DNA from: Mycolicibacterium mengxianglii
Lineage (GTDB): Bacteria; Actinomycetota; Actinomycetes; Mycobacteriales; Mycobacteriaceae
Length of the DNA: 64,000 nt
Assembly: GCF_015710575.1 (NCBI RefSeq)
Contig: NZ_CP065373.1
Coordinates: 5,898,396-5,962,395, forward strand
Direction: 5' to 3'
Shown here: piece after piece, positions 18,401 through 26,752 of the stretch
How positions within the stretch are numbered: the first letter of the stretch is position 1
Layout: each line of letters begins with the position of its first letter
Translations under genes and position numbers: made by a program
Notes under the pieces: generated by a model
Told to the model about the DNA's origin: nothing
The model's database searches: none
What the model saw: only the letters and a program-made list of their open reading frames with translations

Positions 18401-19741
18401 TCAACCAAGCCAGTCCAACACCGCTGCCGCAGTCCAGGACTGCTGCATGCTACCCAGCGGCTCCCCGGTGAACGGCTCGTAATACTCGGCGAACGTGCCA
18501 TCGCTGGCCTGACGTAATCCCTCGCGGCGCAAGCCATTTGACCGTTCCGCCCAGCCACGCCGGGCGAAGCACCAGGAGAACAACCACGTCAGCACGGGCC
18601 ACACCGGCCCGCGCCAATACTCCCGCGAACGGAAGTCCCGCGACACCGGCGACGTCGACGGTATCAACGCATACTTCAGGTCCGGGTGCCCGCAGAAGCG
18701 TGGCCCCTCCAACAATCGCAGCAGCGCCCGTTCCTTGTCGTGCGGCAAACCGCCGCACAGCAACGGCGCGAACTGCGCGGCGGTCTCCGTGGCCACCCAG
18801 GACTCGTTGCGAACGTCGTAATCCCTTGCTGCACCGGTTCTTTGGTCAGTCGTCTCGATGACTCCGCTGCGGAAGCGGTCAGCCCACGAGTACAGCTCCC
18901 GGACGTCGGCGAGGGGTCGCTTGTAGTCCTCCCCGATCTCGGCGAGCACGGTGCAGGCCACGGAGAAGATCGCCGAGACGAAGACATCTTCGACTGCGAA
19001 GCTCATCACCTTCGGCAGCAGGGCGTCGTCGTATCGCGCCGCTTTCATCTCCTCCAGCAGCCACAGATACCGGTCGTACTCGGCATCGGACGGGCGCTGA
19101 CTGGCGTCGGTGTTGATCTTGTTGTCTTCGCGTTGATACTCCGGCACCGCGCCGGGAATCACGTTGGCGTAAGCGGCATCCCAGCGCGGCGAATTGTCCA
19201 TCCCGGATTCCCAGCCGTGATACAGCGTGATCCGGCCATGCTGGTTCTGGTCACGCGCTTCGGCCAACCAGCGGTGCCACCGCACCAGGTCCGGCCAGCG
19301 CCGATCCAGGAACGCCTCGGCCACCCCGCGGGTTGAGCGACCGCGGGTGCGGGCGTGATCGAGGATGCGCTGCACAGCGATGGCGTGCACCGGCGGTTGG
19401 GTGATGCCTGAGGTGTGCCGATTGCGCGGGGCGTCAGGGGACAACGCCGCGCACGCCCAACGCGCCGGGCCGGGAAAGTACCCGTCCACTCCATTGGCGA
19501 ACACGATGTGCGGGATCATGCCGTTGCCCCACTGCGCCGACAACAAGGTGTCCAACTCGACCACCGCACGCTCCACCGACAGCGGTGCCAGACCCACCGC
19601 CACGAAGGCCGCGTCCCAGCTCCACATGTGGGGGTACAGCAGCGGCGCCGCCGTGGTCATCACCCCGAGGTCGTTGCCACGCAACAGATAGGCGGCACGA
19701 GCTGCGAGCTGCGTCGGCGCAAAGCTGGGGTCCGGTGCCAC
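18401..19741 (-). CDS. ggH: Glucosylglycerate hydrolase (GH63)
   Basis: Protein of 446 residues that I recognise as the mycobacterial glucosylglycerate hydrolase, a GH63 (alpha/alpha)6-barrel enzyme. It releases glucose and glycerate from the osmolyte glucosylglycerate, which accumulates under nitrogen limitation. The length equals the enzyme described from M. hassiacum. Asp182 (in ESGMDNS) and Glu419 (in FAEYYEP) fall exactly at the catalytic positions I recall for that enzyme. Other conserved parts are YPHMWSWDAAF and YWRGPVWPVLTW. The start is GTG 19741. It is convergent with marR and divergent from an SDR gene. Confidence 0.9.
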   Translation of the reverse strand: MAPDPSFAPTQLAARAAYLLRGNDLGVMTTAAPLLYPHMWSWDAAFVAVGLAPLSVERAVVELDTLLSAQWGNGMIPHIVFANGVDGYFPGPARWACAALSPDAPRNRHTSGITQPPVHAIAVQRILDHARTRGRSTRGVAEAFLDRRWPDLVRWHRWLAEARDQNQHGRITLYHGWESGMDNSPRWDAAYANVIPGAVPEYQREDNKINTDASQRPSDAEYDRYLWLLEEMKAARYDDALLPKVMSFAVEDVFVSAIFSVACTVLAEIGEDYKRPLADVRELYSWADRFRSGVIETTDQRTGAARDYDVRNESWVATETAAQFAPLLCGGLPHDKERALLRLLEGPRFCGHPDLKYALIPSTSPVSRDFRSREYWRGPVWPVLTWLFSWCFARRGWAERSNGLRREGLRQASDGTFAEYYEPFTGEPLGSMQQSWTAAAVLDWLG

Positions 19742-19822
19742 GCGTCCATTCTGCGACCACCGCGCCCGGGCCGCGCGGCGGGCACCCAGTCCCGGTCACG
19801 CACCGCTTGTAGGGTTTGACCC

Positions 19823-20488
19823 ATGCCTACTGCGCTCATCACCGGGGCCTCCCGCGGCCTGGGCGCCGCGATCGCCGCCGCACTGGCCCCAACCCACACC
19901 CTGCTACTGGCCGGCAGACCATCAGCAGAGCTCGATGCCGTCGCCGCCGAACACGGGGCGACCACGTGGCCGATGGACCTCACCGACGCAGCTTCGATCG
20001 AGGCCAGCACCGAAGTGCTCACCGAACTGGATGTGCTGGTGCACAACGCCGGGGTGATGTACCCGGGCCGGGTCGCCGAGTCGACCCTCGACGAGTGGCG
20101 CGCCACCTTCGAGGTGAACGTGCTCGGCGCGGTCGCGCTGACCCTGGCCGTGCTGCCGGCGCTGCGCGCCGCCAACGGTCAGGTGGTGTTCATCAACTCT
20201 GGGTCCGGGCGCAACGTGTCAGCGGGGATGGCGTCTTATTCGGCCAGCAAGTTCGCGCTACGGGCATTTGCCGACTCACTGCGCGCCGACGAGCCGGCAC
20301 TGCGAGTCACCTCCGTGCACCCGGGCCGCATCGCCACCGACATGCAGCGCGACCTGGTCGACTACCAGGGCGGCTCCTATGACCCGGAGAAGTTCCTGCA
20401 GCCCGAGACCGTGGCCGCCGTGGTCGCCCAGGCGGTGGCGACACCACCGGACGGACACGTGCACGAAGTGGTGCTGCGGCCCCGGTAG
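19823..20488 (+). CDS. SDR-family oxidoreductase
   Basis: Short-chain dehydrogenase of 221 residues, shorter than the usual 250. The Rossmann motif is TGASRGLG (about residues 7-14), the NAG-type motif is HNAGVMYPG, and the active site has the catalytic Ser around INSGSG and Y-x3-K in YSASKFA. Substrate unknown. It is transcribed divergently from the glucosylglycerate hydrolase, with 81 bases between them. Its 3' end is six bases from the convergent E1 gene. Confidence 0.87.
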   Translation: MPTALITGASRGLGAAIAAALAPTHTLLLAGRPSAELDAVAAEHGATTWPMDLTDAASIEASTEVLTELDVLVHNAGVMYPGRVAESTLDEWRATFEVNVLGAVALTLAVLPALRAANGQVVFINSGSGRNVSAGMASYSASKFALRAFADSLRADEPALRVTSVHPGRIATDMQRDLVDYQGGSYDPEKFLQPETVAAVVAQAVATPPDGHVHEVVLRPR

Positions 20489-20494
20489 TCACCC

Positions 20495-22678
20495 TCAGGA
20501 GACGAGTGCCCGTGCTGCCGCCTCGATCGAATCCTCCGACAGCAGCACCTCCAACGCCGCGTCCCCCAACGGGATGAAGCTGTCGGCACTGGCGACCCGG
20601 GCCATCGGGCCGGTGAAGCCCCCGTCGACCAGCGCGGCAAGCACGCCCTCCCCGACTCCGCCGGTGGCTCGGGTTTCGTCGACGACCAGGACGCGGCCGG
20701 TGGCGTGGGCCTCTCGCAGCATGTCGACCGTCGGCAACGGGGCCAGCCAGCGCAGGTCGACGACCCGGCTGTGCACCCCGGCGCGCTCGAGCCGACGAGC
20801 CACCCGCAGGCTCATCCGCAGGCCGTTGCCGAACGTCAGGATGGTCAGGTCCCCACCCTCGCCATACGTTCGGGCGCGGCCGATACCGGCACCGGTTTCG
20901 CCGGCGCCCGGGTATTCGGCCAGCCAACCGCCGTCGCCGTCGTCGTGCAGGTCACGCGTGTGGTAGAGGGCGATGGGTTCGAGGAACAGGCAGACCGCTC
21001 CGGCCTTGTCGGCCGCGGCGACGCAGGCGTGCAACATCGCCGCGGCGTCGTCAGGACGTGCCGGGGACGCGATGACAACACCGGGGATGTCGCGGATCGC
21101 GGCGATGGAGTTGTCGTTGTGGAAGTGGCCGCCGAACCCCTTCTGGTAGGCGTAACCGGCCACCCGCACCACCATCGGGTTGCGGTACTGGCGGTTGGAG
21201 AAGAACTGCAAGGTGGCGCCCTCGCCGCGGATCTGATCGACCGCGTTGTGCAGATAAGCCAGGTACTGGATCTCCGGGATCGGCAGCAGCCCCGACACCC
21301 CGGCACCCAGCGCCAGCCCGAGGATGGTCTGCTCGTCGAGCAGGGTGTCGAAGACCCGGGCGGGGCCGGCCTTGCCGAGCAGGCCGCGGGTGACGCCGTA
21401 CACCCCACCTTTGCGGGCCACGTCCTCGCCGAAAATCAGCGCTTCCGGATGCGCCGCCATGACGTCCTGCAGCGCCCGGTTGATGGCGAGCGCCACCGTC
21501 AGCGGCGCCTGATCCCCGGTGGTGTCAGGTGTCGCTGCTGACGCGGACTGGGTGGCCTGCACCGCGTCATCGAGGGTCGCCTGCAGCGGCTCCATGACGG
21601 CCTTCGCCGATTCCAGCGGCGCGAGGTCCATGACCACCCGGGCCAGGTCGAGGACCTCGGCCCGTTTGGCCTCATAGCGCGCCACCACTTCGTCGGGGGT
21701 CAAGGCGCCGTGCTCGACCAGTAGTGCGGCGGTACGCAGCACCGGGTCGTGCTCGAAGTCGGACGTGATCTCATCAGGCTTGCGATAGGCGGGCTCGTAG
21801 TCCGAGCCGGCATGGCCCATCAGTCGCACGGTGCGCAGGTGCAGGAAGGCCGGGCGCCGGTGGGTACGCACCCAGGACGCCGCCGCACTGGCCGCGTCGA
21901 ACGCCGATGGCAGGTCGCAGCCGTCGCCGTGGAAGTACTCCAGCCCGGCACGGTTGGCATAGGTGTTGGCGATCCAGCCCCGCGGTGTCTTGACGCTGAT
22001 ACCGATGCCGTTGTCCTCGCAGACGAACAGCAGCGGCATCGGCAGGCCCTGGTAGGCGGCATGGAGCGCGGCGTTCACCGCGCCGACCGCGGTGGAGTGA
22101 TTGGCCGAGGCGTCGCCGAAGCTGCACACCGTCACCGCGTCCGCCGGCCACGCACAGGGCACGCCGAGCTTCTTGGCGCGGGCGATCGAGAACGCCACCC
22201 CCACCGCGCGCGGTAGATGTGAACTGATGGTGGAGGTCTGCGGGATGACGCCGAGGTCGTGACGTCCGAACACCTTGTGCCGGCCGCCGGAGATGGGTTC
22301 CTCCGTGGCCGCCACCAGCCCCGCCAACACGTCGCGCAGGGCGTCGCTGCCCTCGACCTGCTGGGCTCGCGCAACGTAGAAGCTACCCGAACGGTAGTGC
22401 AGCAGAGCGGGATCCGTGGGGCGCAGCGCCGCCGCCACCGCCGCGTTGCCCTCGTGGCCCGACGAGCCGATGGTGTAATAGCCCTTGTCCTGCGCCCGCA
22501 ACCACCGCGCGGCGAGGTCGAGGTGTCTACTGCCCAGCTGCGCGTCGAAGAGGTCGACGGCCTGGCCCACGGTCAGCACCGAACCGGACCGGAGGGGCTC
22601 CGTCGCAGCCCGCCGGGCGGGCCGGCCGGTCATCTCGGCGACGGTGGTGGTGAAGTATTCGTCGATGGACTCGGCCAT
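20495..22678 (-). CDS. Thiamine-diphosphate 2-oxoacid dehydrogenase E1, alpha-beta fusion
   Basis: Single chain of 727 residues carrying both halves of a heterotetrameric-type E1. Residues about 40-370 resemble E1-alpha (GYYTIGSSGHEGNAAVAAAL; thiamine site around GDASANHSTAVGAVNAAL and EDNGIGIS). Residues about 400-727 resemble E1-beta (FGEDVARKGGVYGVTRGL, QYLAYLHNAVDQIRGE). Such enzymes decarboxylate branched-chain or other 2-oxoacids for an E2/E3 complex; no E2 or E3 gene is in the window. GAGGAGG lies six bases before ATG 22678. The gene is 41 bases downstream of the glutaryl-CoA-dehydrogenase-like gene and appears to be the last member of the catabolic operon. The actual 2-oxoacid is unknown. 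Confidence 0.82.
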   Translation of the reverse strand: MAESIDEYFTTTVAEMTGRPARRAATEPLRSGSVLTVGQAVDLFDAQLGSRHLDLAARWLRAQDKGYYTIGSSGHEGNAAVAAALRPTDPALLHYRSGSFYVARAQQVEGSDALRDVLAGLVAATEEPISGGRHKVFGRHDLGVIPQTSTISSHLPRAVGVAFSIARAKKLGVPCAWPADAVTVCSFGDASANHSTAVGAVNAALHAAYQGLPMPLLFVCEDNGIGISVKTPRGWIANTYANRAGLEYFHGDGCDLPSAFDAASAAASWVRTHRRPAFLHLRTVRLMGHAGSDYEPAYRKPDEITSDFEHDPVLRTAALLVEHGALTPDEVVARYEAKRAEVLDLARVVMDLAPLESAKAVMEPLQATLDDAVQATQSASAATPDTTGDQAPLTVALAINRALQDVMAAHPEALIFGEDVARKGGVYGVTRGLLGKAGPARVFDTLLDEQTILGLALGAGVSGLLPIPEIQYLAYLHNAVDQIRGEGATLQFFSNRQYRNPMVVRVAGYAYQKGFGGHFHNDNSIAAIRDIPGVVIASPARPDDAAAMLHACVAAADKAGAVCLFLEPIALYHTRDLHDDGDGGWLAEYPGAGETGAGIGRARTYGEGGDLTILTFGNGLRMSLRVARRLERAGVHSRVVDLRWLAPLPTVDMLREAHATGRVLVVDETRATGGVGEGVLAALVDGGFTGPMARVASADSFIPLGDAALEVLLSEDSIEAAARALVS

Positions 22679-22719
22679 CGGGCCTCCTCGGGTTCGGTTC
22701 GGTTCTCGTCAGGGCCCCG

Positions 22720-23901
22720 TCAGCGGAAGGCGGGGGTGCCCGTGAGCGCCTGTCCGATCACCAACGTATGCATTTCCGAGGTGCCTTCGTAGGTCAACAC
22801 CGATTCGAGGTTGTTGGCGTGGCGCATCACCGGATACTCCGAGGTGATTCCGCTGGCGCCGAGGATGGTGCGGGCCTCGCGGGCGATCGCGATCGCCTCC
22901 CGGACGTTGTTCAGCTTGCCGAGGCTGACCTGCTGAGACGCCAGCGCGCCGGCGTCCTTCATCCGGCCCAGGTGCAGGGCCAGCAGCACCCCCTTGCCGT
23001 ACTCGAGGGTCATATCGGCCAATTTGGCCTGCGTCAGCTGGAATCCGCCGATGGCCTTTCCGAACTGCTGGCGGGTGCGGGCATAGTCCAGCGCCGTCTC
23101 CAGGCAGTCACGGGCGGCTCCCAGCGCGCCGAACACGATGCCGAACCGGGCTTCGTTGAGGCAGCTCAGCGGTGCGCCCAGGCTGGTGGCACCGGGCAGC
23201 CGGGCAGACTCGGGCAGCCGCACATTGTCCAGGACCAGTTCACTGGTGACCGAGGCGCGCAGGGACATCTTCGATTTGATGGTGTGGGCGCTGAATCCCG
23301 GCGTGTCGGTGGGGACAGCAAAACCGCGGACACCCTCATCGGTGCGGGCCCACACGACGGCGACGTCGGCGACCGAACCGTTGGTGATCCACATCTTGGT
23401 GCCGTTGAGAATCCAGTCATCGCCGGAACGTACTGCCCGGGTACGCATTCCGGCCGGATCCGAGCCCTGGTCGGGCTCGGTCAGACCGAAACACCCGATG
23501 GCGCGCCCGGCCGCCATCTCGGGCAGCCACCGCTGCTTGGTCTCTTCGCTGCCGTAGCGGTGGATGGCGAACATCGCCAGCGATCCCTGGACGCTGACCA
23601 GGGAGCGCAGGCCCGAGTCGCCGGCTTCGAGCTCCAGGCACGCCAGCCCGTAGGCCACTGCGGAGGTGCCGGCGCAGCCGTAACCCTGCAGGTGCATTCC
23701 GAGCAGGCCCATGCCGCCGAGTTCGACGGCGAGGTCGCGGACCGGCAGTTCACCCTCTTCATACCAGGTGGCGATATCGGGTGCGATCCGCTGCTTCACC
23801 ATGGCACGCACGGCTTCGCGGATCTGGCGCTCCTCGTCATCGAGGAGGCGGTCCACCCCGACGAGGGTGTCGGGTGTGGTGGGCTCGGAAAGGCGGGACA
23901 T
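22720..23901 (-). CDS. Acyl-CoA dehydrogenase, glutaryl-CoA dehydrogenase type
   Basis: FAD enzyme of 393 residues that closely follows the glutaryl-CoA dehydrogenase pattern. Arg99 in DSGLRSLVSVQ fits the arginine that binds the distal carboxylate of glutaryl-CoA (Arg94 in the human enzyme), with Ser103 also matching. CFGLTEPDQGSDPAGM and KMWITNG form the flavin/substrate site. Tyr371-Glu372 in YEGTSEMHTL gives the catalytic base. If correct, the reaction is glutaryl-CoA to crotonyl-CoA plus CO2. It sits between the amidohydrolase (29 bases upstream) and the E1 gene, and probably shares the operator at 25169. Confidence 0.85.
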   Translation of the reverse strand: MSRLSEPTTPDTLVGVDRLLDDEERQIREAVRAMVKQRIAPDIATWYEEGELPVRDLAVELGGMGLLGMHLQGYGCAGTSAVAYGLACLELEAGDSGLRSLVSVQGSLAMFAIHRYGSEETKQRWLPEMAAGRAIGCFGLTEPDQGSDPAGMRTRAVRSGDDWILNGTKMWITNGSVADVAVVWARTDEGVRGFAVPTDTPGFSAHTIKSKMSLRASVTSELVLDNVRLPESARLPGATSLGAPLSCLNEARFGIVFGALGAARDCLETALDYARTRQQFGKAIGGFQLTQAKLADMTLEYGKGVLLALHLGRMKDAGALASQQVSLGKLNNVREAIAIAREARTILGASGITSEYPVMRHANNLESVLTYEGTSEMHTLVIGQALTGTPAFR

Positions 23902-23930
23902 CGGGTCTCCTGGGGTAGTGGTTGGGCGGG

Positions 23931-25151
23931 TCAGCAGCAGCCGGAGGCCGGCGCCGTCGCGGGTCGGGGGGCGGCGGCCTGCTGTCGCCAGGTGACCGCA
24001 CGGCTCGGTGGTGGTGTCTGCTGGCTACGCGAGGCCACCAGCGGCACACCGTCGACCAGCACGGTGGCGATGCCCGGAAGGTCGCCTGCGGCAAAACATT
24101 CCAGCCCGTTACGGGCAGACGAGCCGGTGATCGGGCCCAGCACCAGGAGATCGGCGGGCCGGCCCGGAGCGATCACCCCGGTGTCGAGTCCGTGAGCTCT
24201 GGCTGTCTGCCCGGTCGCCGCGGCGACGGCGGCCACCGGGTCCACCCCGCAGACCGAGGCAAGCAGGCAGATGTTGCGCAGCATGCCGCGCGGAATCACA
24301 CCGGTGCCACCGGGAGTGTCGGTACCCAGGGTCAGCCGGTCGAGCTGACCTCGGCGATTCAGTTCCTCGGCAACCAGTTTGGTCACCCGGAAGTTCATCG
24401 AACTGCAGATCTCCAGAAATGCCGAGGGCACCTCGTCGATGATGGCGAGGATGTCCTCGTCGGGTGCGGGTATGGGGCCACCGGAAATGTGCCCGACGAT
24501 GTCGGGTTGCACCGCGACCACGACGTCGCGGCCCGCGGGCCGGCTCGAACCGGATCGCGAGACCCCGCCCGAATGCATCTTCACCGTCATGCCGCGCTCA
24601 TGGGCCCAGGCGACGTATTGCTGAGCTTCCCCGTCACCCAACCGATTCCAGTCGTAGAAGATGAACTTCAACTGGTCGATGCCCTCGCGGTGGGCCCGGT
24701 CGAAGTGTTCTTCGGTCATGCCGGGTACCAGCAGGATGGTTCCGGCGTTGACCTTGACGCCGGACGGGCGCATCCGGCCCGTGGTGTGCTTGGAGGTGAT
24801 GGCGATGCTGAGGACCAGCTCCGGTGTCAGCGCATCGAACGCCAGCCCCGGGATGTGCAGTTCGCCCGCCGACACCATGGACGTCGTGCCGCCGTGGAGG
24901 TAGTTACCGATCCATCCGATGGCGTCCTGTGCCGGTGTCCACTCCCCGAATGTCGGATGGACATGTCCGTCGACCAGACCGGGCATCACCGTCAGCCCAC
25001 CGGCCGACAGCACCTGATCGGGTGCGCCGTGTTCGGTACCGACACCAGCGATACGGCCGTCTTCGATCCACAGCGTGGTGTCGGTCTCCGGAGCGACCGC
25101 GGGGTCACCGTGCACCAGCAGACCGATGTCTTCGATCAAGAGTGTTGTCAT
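23931..25151 (-). CDS. Amidohydrolase, enamidase-like
   Basis: Metal-dependent amidohydrolase of 406 residues. It has the TIM-barrel ligands His63 and His65 (GHVHP), His193 (KMHSGG), His221 (VGHISGG) and Asp278 (GTDTPGG). Lys162 lies near where a bridging carbamyl-lysine (Glu in enamidase) would be. The overall pattern matches the enamidase of anaerobic nicotinate degradation (Eubacterium barkeri), as I recall it: GGTTSMVSAG, RPSGVKVNAG, GVIPRGMLRN and TGVIAPGRPADL. That enzyme hydrolyses a cyclic enamide, 6-oxo-tetrahydronicotinate, to 2-formylglutarate and ammonia. ATG 25151 follows AAAGGTG and lies 17 bases from operator A, so the gene has its own regulated promoter. A longer upstream frame is ignored because it overlaps the FUSC gene. 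Confidence 0.83.
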   Translation of the reverse strand: MTTLLIEDIGLLVHGDPAVAPETDTTLWIEDGRIAGVGTEHGAPDQVLSAGGLTVMPGLVDGHVHPTFGEWTPAQDAIGWIGNYLHGGTTSMVSAGELHIPGLAFDALTPELVLSIAITSKHTTGRMRPSGVKVNAGTILLVPGMTEEHFDRAHREGIDQLKFIFYDWNRLGDGEAQQYVAWAHERGMTVKMHSGGVSRSGSSRPAGRDVVVAVQPDIVGHISGGPIPAPDEDILAIIDEVPSAFLEICSSMNFRVTKLVAEELNRRGQLDRLTLGTDTPGGTGVIPRGMLRNICLLASVCGVDPVAAVAAATGQTARAHGLDTGVIAPGRPADLLVLGPITGSSARNGLECFAAGDLPGIATVLVDGVPLVASRSQQTPPPSRAVTWRQQAAAPRPATAPASGCC

Positions 25152-25168
25152 GACGCACCTTTCAACAA

Positions 25169-25185
25169 TTGGATACACTATCCGA
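25169..25185 (-). promoter_or_regulatory. GntR operator/promoter site A
   Basis: TTGGATACACTATCCGA on the plus strand: arms TTGGATA and TATCCGA with a 3-base spacer and one mismatch to perfect symmetry. Read toward the amidohydrolase it contains TAGTGT (25175-25180), a -10 hexamer, giving a leader of about 17 bases. It overlaps the last codons of the FUSC-like gene upstream. Confidence 0.75.
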
Positions 25186-26221
25186 TATTGCGGCCAGAGG
25201 TCGGAGCGACCCGGCCCATCAGGGCCGGCACCGCGAAGACCACCAGCACCACCACCGCCGCGCCCAGCAGATTCATCGCCAGCCGCACCCCGCCCTCGTA
25301 CCAGGGGAACCTCCCGGGGTACTCGCTGATGATCAACAGCACCGGTGGTCCGGTGACCGCCCACCAGGTGTAATTCACCGGCCGCAGTGCCATGGCGACG
25401 ACGAACAGCACCACCGCCGCCCAGATCACGACGAGTCCCGGCAGATCGGCACCGAGCAACCCCGCCGCCACGAGCGCGCCGACCGCGTTTCCCGAAAGCC
25501 TTTGCACCAGGCGGACACCGGTCTGCACGGCGGCCGGTTGAATCGTCAGCACCACGCAGGTGACCAGCCAGTGCGCCCCTAGCAGGTCGGCGGGCAGACA
25601 GGCGGAGATGGTGACGGCCAGCGCCACCGCGGCACCGACGCGTAGCGCATGCGGCTCGAGCCGCGGGCTGCCATCGGCACCCACATCCTGCGGCGCCCGG
25701 CTGGAGGCAACACTTCCCTTGCCCGCCAGCATCACCGTCGCCCGCCAGCACAACCACGCCACCGGTACCACCGCGGCGCCCACTACGTAGGCGGGCATCT
25801 GAGACCACTGCGCGGTATTGCCGGTGTCGACCGCGATGAGCACCACTGCCAACGCCGCCGTCGGTCCCAACGTAGGGCGCAGGGCGCCGATCACCGCCGC
25901 GACCACGGTCGCCAACCCCAGGGCCACCGGATGGCCGGAGGTCAGCACCGCGACAATCGCGCCGCCGATCACGCCGGCACCCCGGGTGGTGATCGTGATC
26001 GCGGCCGCGCGGAACGACAACGGCAGCGTCGGTACGGCCGTCAGCACAAAACCCAGCCCGATGGCCGAGGCCAGTTGCGGATGGCCGCCGAACCCGGGCA
26101 ACGCCAGGACGGCGGCCAGGGCCACTCCCAGAACCACCGCCATGCCCCATCGGCTACGCCCTACCGGTCGCAGCAATTCGGCGGGGTGGAACCGACTCAC
26201 CGCGCGATGCTCAGCCGACAC
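25178..26221 (-). CDS. FUSC-like integral membrane protein
   Basis: Membrane protein of 347 residues with about ten hydrophobic spans in two similar halves separated by a polar segment near residues 165-190 (SSRAPQDVGADGSPRLEPH). The pattern resembles FUSC/aromatic-acid-exporter proteins, which export aromatic carboxylates. It follows the 2Fe-2S subunit gene by 30 bases in the same direction and ends inside operator A. In this setting it could relieve build-up of a toxic intermediate or move substrate; direction and substrate are unknown. Confidence 0.7.
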   Translation of the reverse strand: MSAEHRAVSRFHPAELLRPVGRSRWGMAVVLGVALAAVLALPGFGGHPQLASAIGLGFVLTAVPTLPLSFRAAAITITTRGAGVIGGAIVAVLTSGHPVALGLATVVAAVIGALRPTLGPTAALAVVLIAVDTGNTAQWSQMPAYVVGAAVVPVAWLCWRATVMLAGKGSVASSRAPQDVGADGSPRLEPHALRVGAAVALAVTISACLPADLLGAHWLVTCVVLTIQPAAVQTGVRLVQRLSGNAVGALVAAGLLGADLPGLVVIWAAVVLFVVAMALRPVNYTWWAVTGPPVLLIISEYPGRFPWYEGGVRLAMNLLGAAVVVLVVFAVPALMGRVAPTSGRNIG

Positions 26222-26251
26222 GCGCAGACACGCCGAACTGCCGCCGGATCA

Positions 26252-26752
26252 CTAATCCGGGGGTGTAGCCGCGTCGAGTACCGCCTGCACGATGCCCTGG
26301 TAGCCGGTGCAGCGACAGATGTTCCCGGACAACGCTTCCCGCACCACCTCTTCGGTCAGTGGTTTCTCAGCGTCGGTATCGCGCAACAACTCGAGGGAAG
26401 ACACCAGGAAACCGGGGGTGCAGAAACCACACTGCAAGCCGCCGTTCTCGCTGAAGCACTCCCGCAGCCGGGGGGTTTCGCTGAATGCGTCCAGCCCCTC
26501 GACAGTGCGCACCGACAGCCCGTCGACCTGAACCGCCAGCGTCAAACACGCTCGGGCGCTGCGGTCTTCGATGAACACCGAGCAGGCTCCGCACACACCG
26601 TGCTCGCACCCCAGGTGAGTCCCGGTCAGACCGAGCTCGTCGCGCAGGAAGTCCGCCAGTGTCTGTCGGGGCGGCACCGAGCGGCGAAACACCCGGCCGT
26701 TGACGGTGACGGAGACCGGCTGTGCCGGCACCGGCGGATCAGCGTCTGACAT
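26252..26752 (-). CDS. Molybdenum hydroxylase, small 2Fe-2S subunit
   Basis: Iron-sulfur subunit of 166 residues of a xanthine-oxidase-family enzyme. The N-terminal ferredoxin-like domain has CEHGVCGACSVF with a further Cys in SARACL. The C-terminal helical domain has CGFCTPGF and CRCTGYQ. These are the ligands for two 2Fe-2S clusters that carry electrons from the molybdenum site to FAD. ATG 26752 starts MSDADPP and overlaps the end of the FAD-subunit gene by 14 bases. The subunit order along the transcript is large, medium, small. Confidence 0.93.
   Translation of the reverse strand: MSDADPPVPAQPVSVTVNGRVFRRSVPPRQTLADFLRDELGLTGTHLGCEHGVCGACSVFIEDRSARACLTLAVQVDGLSVRTVEGLDAFSETPRLRECFSENGGLQCGFCTPGFLVSSLELLRDTDAEKPLTEEVVREALSGNICRCTGYQGIVQAVLDAATPPD

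Noticed and set aside
23931..26150. 739-codon frame extending the amidohydrolase upstream
   Set aside because: The extension overlaps the FUSC-like gene in another frame and the operator; ATG 25151 has a proper ribosome binding site.
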